DNA of 6,075 nt, taken from contig JAEYPY010000009.1 in assembly GCA_023410295.1 (NCBI GenBank), positions 1 to 6,075 of the forward strand, in the 5' to 3' direction. Of the stretch, positions 5,490 to 6,075 are shown piece after piece. The DNA comes from Pseudomonadota bacterium (GTDB lineage Bacteria; Pseudomonadota; Alphaproteobacteria; Caulobacterales; Aquidulcibacteraceae). A program made the translations under genes and the position numbers. Numbering within the stretch: the stretch's first letter is position 1; every line of letters begins with the position of its first letter. Below the pieces are notes generated by a model that did no database searches, was not told where the DNA came from, and saw only the letters and a program-made list of their open reading frames with translations.

Positions 5490-5984
5490 TCAAAGCCGCC
5501 GCCAGACGCCCTCGATTGTCTGGACATTGATTGGTCCCCAATAGCGCCCGTCGAAGGAATCGGCGGTGTCGCCCAGGATCAGAATTTCGTCGGGACCAAG
5601 GACGCGGCACGCCTCCCAAGCCGGCAGTGCAGCACCGGTGCTGTCATAGGCGCGCCGCGCATAGCTTGGGCCGCCGTTGAGTGTCACTACATCGCCGTGC
5701 GCGCAGACATGGTCGCCGGCCAGTGCTGCGACGCGTTTGATGAACCTGTCGCGGGGCCCATTGAAGCCGCGCGCCGCCGCCGCCGCTGGGGCGACATCAA
5801 TGGCGCGCACCGTAACGAATGACCCGCGTTCGAGTGGCTCATCGGTGCGGATGTAGAATCCGACCGGCACTGAGGGCGTGTGATTATAGAGGAGGCGATC
5901 CTCGGCCGCAGGCAGGGTCAGTGCAGCCAAGGCAGCGAGCGCCGCCGCGCTCACGACGGCAAGTATCGGCCATCGGCGTCGCAT
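5490..5984 (-). CDS. traF: TraF-like conjugal transfer peptidase, S26 family
   Basis: A 164-residue membrane-anchored serine peptidase. RP4 TraF, the model, matures the TrbC pilin and makes it cyclic. One N-terminal membrane helix follows basic residues (RRRW then PILAVVSAAALAALAALTL, 2-24). The catalytic serine is Ser38 in NHTPSVPVGFYIR, the TraF/signal peptidase S-x-P-x-G signature, and the general-base lysine is Lys83 in RDRFIKRVAALAGD. The C-terminal box GDTADSFDGRYWGPI (the D-S-R-YWG element) is complete, so the enzyme looks intact. The start is uncertain: ATGs at 5984, 5996 and 6026 are in frame, and 5984 puts the basic residues directly before the helix. The frame stays open to the window edge through a C15/G15 tract. 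It heads the same-strand run traF, unknown, relaxase. Confidence 0.85.
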   Translation of the reverse strand: MRRRWPILAVVSAAALAALAALTLPAAEDRLLYNHTPSVPVGFYIRTDEPLERGSFVTVRAIDVAPAAAAARGFNGPRDRFIKRVAALAGDHVCAHGDVVTLNGGPSYARRAYDSTGAALPAWEACRVLGPDEILILGDTADSFDGRYWGPINVQTIEGVWRRL

Positions 5985-6042
5985 GGGTGCGAGCATGTGT
6001 TGTGGCGACGGCGCCGCCAACTCCATGCACGCGGTCGGGGCG

Positions 6043-6057
6043 CCCCCCCCCCCCCCC
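6043..6057. repeat. 15-base C homopolymer at the window edge
   Basis: An uninterrupted C15 (G15 on the coding strand of traF), 59 bases upstream of the chosen traF start and 18 bases from the window end. The flanks are extreme GC (GGGGCG before; ACCGCGCGGGCGCCCGGA after). It could be a slippage tract, but homopolymers like this at the end of a sequence often mark low-quality assembly. Confidence 0.85.
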
Positions 6058-6075
6058 ACCGCGCGGGCGCCCGGA

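Noticed and set aside
5422..5619. 65-codon minus-strand frame overlapping the end of the traF-like gene
   Set aside because: Most of it lies in another frame of traF with clear S26 motifs, and it shows no motif or start signal of its own.

Overview
The window looks like chromosomal DNA from a GC-rich alphaproteobacterium. The best clue is a CpdR-type single-domain response regulator, a cell-cycle/proteolysis regulator typical of Alphaproteobacteria. The Rhs core wording and the VirD2/TraF-like transfer genes also fit Caulobacterales, Hyphomonadaceae or nearby orders. The exact genus cannot be read from the window.

Region A (about 1-1990, plus strand) is the 3' end of a polymorphic-toxin (Rhs) locus. 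It begins inside the C-terminal toxin tip of an Rhs-type protein, possibly an ADP-ribosyltransferase-like fold. A 4-bp overlap leads into a probable immunity gene. Next comes an orphan Rhs core/C-terminal cassette with no start of its own, followed by a small membrane protein that may be its immunity partner. After that is a third scrap of the Rhs core, 13 codons long, which matches the orphan core except at four silent third positions. The layout is a row of displaced toxin tips behind the active one, as expected when Rhs tips are swapped by recombination. This stretch is visibly more AT-rich and more heterogeneous than the genes that follow.

Region B (about 1991-3579) is conserved chromosomal backbone: an N-formylglutamate amidohydrolase gene (minus strand), divergent from cpdR (plus strand), then a tRNA-Val(GAC) gene with its own promoter-like elements. 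The divergent intergenic region holds a perfect 12-bp palindrome, and a second palindrome overlaps the cpdR ribosome-binding site.

Region C (about 3580-6075, minus strand) starts directly after the CCA of the tRNA and carries transfer genes: a TraF-like S26 peptidase, a 72-residue protein of unknown function and a VirD2/TraI-like relaxase. Their order, from right to left, is traF, unknown, relaxase. A tRNA 3' end followed at once by mobility genes suggests the edge of an integrated conjugative or mobilizable element, though no integrase is visible. The roughly 230 bp between the relaxase and the unknown gene contain direct and inverted repeats and are the best oriT candidate. A 15-base C run lies at the right edge, next to the traF start, and may be an assembly problem.
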